Shown here: positions 63,787 through 64,000 of the stretch, in pieces | Position numbering within the stretch: position 1 is the stretch's first letter | Layout: each line of letters begins with the position of its first letter | Origin: Erythrobacter sp. SCSIO 43205 | Lineage (GTDB): Bacteria; Pseudomonadota; Alphaproteobacteria; Sphingomonadales; Sphingomonadaceae | Length of the DNA: 64,000 bases | Assembly: GCF_019904235.1 (NCBI RefSeq) | Contig: NZ_CP063202.1 | Span: 124,001-188,000, forward strand | Direction: 5' to 3' | Program-made: the position numbers and the translations under genes | The notes under the pieces: generated by a model | Database searches by the model: none | What the model was told of the DNA's origin: nothing | Seen by the model: the letters and a program-made list of their open reading frames with translations, nothing else

Positions 63787-64000
63787 TCGCCTTGGATCGT
63801 GACCGGCGCAACTGGGGTCACAACATCGCCAAGAGTGGCTTCATCCACTCCCAATATCTGCGCCATGCGGCTGCGCTGCTCTGCACTCAAATCACTGACA
63901 TCGCGCTCCGGCGGGAGGGCCGCCATCGCTGCCTCCATTTGCGCACCCATATCGCCGAATTGCTGCATCATCGCAGGCATCGCTTGCATACTTGCTGACA
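63783..64000 (-). CDS. Hypothetical protein, partial (5' end outside the window)
   Basis: The last 72 or so codons of a gene that continues past 64000. The frame is open to the window edge, so the ATG at 63989 need not be the start. The tail is rich in Met, Gln and Ala (QAMPAMMQQFGDMGAQMEAAMAAL) and ends with SDLSAEQRSRMAQILGVDEATLGDVV. It overlaps the helicase start by four bases. The full protein cannot be identified here. Confidence 0.6.
   Translation of the reverse strand, partial: SASMQAMPAMMQQFGDMGAQMEAAMAALPPERDVSDLSAEQRSRMAQILGVDEATLGDVVTPVAPVTIQGE

Overview
The window looks like chromosome of an alphaproteobacterium of the order Sphingomonadales, most likely an Erythrobacteraceae-type marine or aquatic bacterium. 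The basis is gene content and protein style: an acyl carrier protein next to a serine palmitoyltransferase (sphingolipid synthesis), a DivK/DUF3572 divergent pair, a TonB-ExbB-ExbD-ExbD cluster with long proline-rich linkers, a DksA with one cysteine, and the remains of an RcGTA-like gene transfer agent. No rRNA, tRNA, CRISPR array or complete insertion sequence was found. The genus is an inference; no species can be named from the sequence alone.

Layout. 0-20 kb: malic enzyme (minus) diverges from mutS; then 3-hydroxyacyl-CoA dehydrogenase, cobalamin adenosyltransferase, gluQRS, an HNH endonuclease, a DUF4112 protein, an orphan peptide-binding lipoprotein, a PilZ protein and dksA. A tightly packed minus-strand run follows (FemAB-like acyltransferase, glycerophosphodiesterase, RidA, HAD phosphatase, DUF3572), diverging from divK. 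A Pycsar-effector-like membrane protein lies beside the sphingolipid genes (ACP, serine palmitoyltransferase) and an enoyl-CoA hydratase. 20-23.5 kb: a decayed gene transfer agent, with a strong promoter, a candidate small RNA, an intact small terminase, a large terminase cut off after its ATPase motif, and the tail end of the DUF2793 gene that normally closes such clusters; then an OmpA-type porin. 23.5-31 kb: MFS transporter, queC, hslO, the argD-argF operon and a two-domain cold-shock protein with a Gly/Arg-rich N-terminus.

31-46 kb: sterol-desaturase-like and GMC oxidoreductase genes, the nitrogen-sensing glnK-amtB operon, a flavin-binding protein, prfC, pheS-pheT (pheT carries a palindromic element inside its reading frame), two tandem AraC regulators and rpmI-rplT. 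46-53 kb: a more accessory stretch with a beta-propeller-like protein bracketed by related short sequences, hisN, a lipoprotein hydrolase and prs. Between prs and glpX lies a low-GC islet holding a double-glycine-leader, bacteriocin-like peptide gene and a small membrane protein gene. 53-64 kb: glpX, two tandem related secreted proteins, homoserine dehydrogenase, the tonB-exbB-exbD-exbD energy-coupling cluster, an ANT(3'')-like nucleotidyltransferase and an Lhr-type DNA-repair helicase.

The best candidates for something undescribed are the bacteriocin-like precursor with its neighbouring membrane protein (52.0-52.7 kb), the candidate small RNA in front of the gene-transfer-agent remnant (20.6-20.7 kb), and the fossil gene transfer agent itself. 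Start codons were moved from the longest open frame wherever a ribosome-binding site or family length favoured another start; these choices are stated in each entry.
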